Assembly: GCA_002315455.1 (NCBI GenBank)
Contig: DCGG01000009.1
Span: 19,698-32,109 of the forward strand
Direction: 5' to 3'
Length of the DNA: 12,412 nt
DNA from: Lentisphaeria bacterium UBA1784
Lineage (GTDB): Bacteria; Verrucomicrobiota; Lentisphaeria; Victivallales; Victivallaceae
The notes beneath the pieces were generated by a model. It saw only the letters and a program-made list of their open reading frames with translations. It was not told the DNA's origin and searched no databases. Every line of letters begins with the position of its first letter. Position 1 is the stretch's first letter. Below, piece by piece: positions 11,499-12,412 of the stretch. The translations under genes were made by a program, and so were the position numbers.

Positions 11499-12412
11499 TC
11501 AGAATCCGAACTCCGGCTGAACGATGCCGAACTCATCCTTTTCCGGCTTTTCTTCCCCATCGGCAGGGGAGGGTGGATCCGCCGGCTTTGTCTCTGTACC
11601 GTCAGAAACATCCTTCGCAGGTTTCGGATCGACCGCCGGACCCTTCAGACGCGGAACGTGCTTTTTCGGCGTCTTTGCCTTGCGCTCGGACTCGGGAAGG
11701 TCCGGAAGAAGCGTATCCGCTGGCTCCTCCTTCGGAGGAAGCTCGGGGCGTGCCGCAGGTTCCTCCGGCTTCTCCGGGATCGGTTCCGCTTGAGGCTCCT
11801 CCGGCTTTTGGTGGACCGGTTCCGGTTGCGGAGCAGAGGTTCCGGATGCATCCTGCCCGGTTGGGGCGGAGTCCGGTTCCCCGGGAGGATTGGTGGCCTC
11901 GCGTTTGGATCTTCTTTGCTTTTTTTCCTTCGGCTCCGGTGTTTGTTCCGGTTCCGGCAGTGGTCCGGGAGCAGTCTCCTGCGGGGGAATGACCGGTTCT
12001 GCAACGGGCGCTTCTTGTTGCGCCTCCGGGAGTTCCGCATCGGATGCCGGTTCCTGCGCAGTCTGCTCCGCGGGAGCGGGGGCGGCAACGGGGGCAGGGG
12101 AGGCCGGGGACTCCTGCTGCGTCTCCGCAGGAGTGGAAGCCGTCCCTTCGCCGGATTCCGGACCGGCGTCCTCTGAAGGTTCCTCCTCTTCCTGGGCCGC
12201 ATCCTGATACTGCGCCAGTTCCTCTTCCGTGAGGTACCTGTCGTGTGTCAGTTTTACAATGGTTTTGGCCGTGAGCAGGATACCCCGGGCTTTGGCCGCC
12301 CGCAGAGGGAACGCCATGAGGTTCAGGTCCTGCGTCAGTTCCTTGCCGCGGGCGCCTTCCAGCATCATGCGGTAGATGGCGTCGGCCCGGGGGGTCAGCA
12401 GTTCCAGCTGAC
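11499..12412 (-). CDS. Pro/Glu/Ala-rich protein of unknown function, 5' truncated by window edge, possible N-terminal HTH
   Basis: The frame is open to the window edge, so the ATG at 12368 is probably internal; about 304 residues are visible. The first ~70 form helices: LTPRADAIYRMMLEG then KELTQDLNL, a pattern close to the LuxR/GerE helix-turn-helix (LTPRE..., EG, KEIA..L), followed by TIVKLTHDRYLTEEELAQY. This likeness is my reading and unproven. The remaining ~220 residues are low-complexity, rich in Pro, Glu, Ala, Gln and Ser with a few Lys/Arg patches (EKKQRRSKR, ERKAKTPKKH). The protein ends EFGIVQPEFGF, a hydrophobic tip with the repeat FGIVQP/FGF. No membrane span is visible in this part. 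The disordered stretch might be a linker or scaffold. I do not know the function. It precedes the esterase gene in a likely operon. Confidence 0.7.
   Translation of the reverse strand, partial: QLELLTPRADAIYRMMLEGARGKELTQDLNLMAFPLRAAKARGILLTAKTIVKLTHDRYLTEEELAQYQDAAQEEEEPSEDAGPESGEGTASTPAETQQESPASPAPVAAPAPAEQTAQEPASDAELPEAQQEAPVAEPVIPPQETAPGPLPEPEQTPEPKEKKQRRSKREATNPPGEPDSAPTGQDASGTSAPQPEPVHQKPEEPQAEPIPEKPEEPAARPELPPKEEPADTLLPDLPESERKAKTPKKHVPRLKGPAVDPKPAKDVSDGTETKPADPPSPADGEEKPEKDEFGIVQPEFGF

Noticed and set aside
11445..12176. An Arg/Leu-rich plus-strand frame opposite the Pro/Glu-rich gene.
   Set aside because: The mirror of a repetitive Pro/Glu/Ala coding sequence gives Arg/Leu/Gly-rich nonsense; the minus-strand frame runs off the window and has a sensible operon context.
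1..12412. CRISPR arrays, insertion sequences, tRNA genes, integrase or attachment sites, and dedicated defence systems.
   Set aside because: No regularly spaced repeats, transposase-like proteins, tRNA-like folds or defence domains were recognised on either strand.

Overview
The window is about 12.4 kb of bacterial chromosome. It is GC-rich in the genes, with short AT-rich promoter gaps. Gene content (a C-terminal piece of a beta-galactosidase-like protein, remnants of an SDR and an FAD-dependent oxidoreductase, an AraC regulator and an esterase, alongside housekeeping genes) suggests a carbohydrate-degrading member of the Planctomycetota/Lentisphaerota group, perhaps Victivallales. That placement is an inference from protein style, not from a marker gene.

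Layout. 1-792 (+) is the 3' end of a glycoside-hydrolase-like gene. 799-3649 (-) is a compact set read pyrK -> pyrD -> dinB: the two subunits of an NAD-linked dihydroorotate dehydrogenase followed by DNA polymerase IV. 3759-4314 (-) is a broken chimera: the start of an SDR gene joined to the frameshifted end of an FAD-dependent oxidoreductase gene. An AT-rich divergent promoter region lies at 4315-4546.

4547-8623 (+) is a tight amino-sugar operon: glmS, glmM, and a left-handed beta-helix acyltransferase like the C-terminal half of archaeal-type bifunctional GlmU proteins. Together they would carry fructose-6-P through GlcN-6-P and GlcN-1-P to GlcNAc-1-P. The uridylyltransferase domain needed to reach UDP-GlcNAc is absent from this window. 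8757-9617 (+) encodes an uncharacterised protein whose C-terminal third resembles MmcB-type proteins of the PD-(D/E)XK nuclease fold.

9633-12412 (-) holds an AraC-family regulator with its own promoter, a small serine esterase, and a truncated (by the window edge) Pro/Glu/Ala-rich protein that may begin with a helix-turn-helix.

Four candidate sigma70-type promoters share the -10 hexamer TATATT. In three cases they also settle the choice of start codon. I see no rRNA, tRNA, CRISPR array, insertion sequence or integrase, and no known riboswitch. No intergenic stretch reaches 300 bases. Most of the window is ordinary metabolism; the parts worth a second look are the archaeal-type GlmU half, the chimeric pseudogene, the MmcB-like protein, and two perfect inverted repeats in promoter regions.
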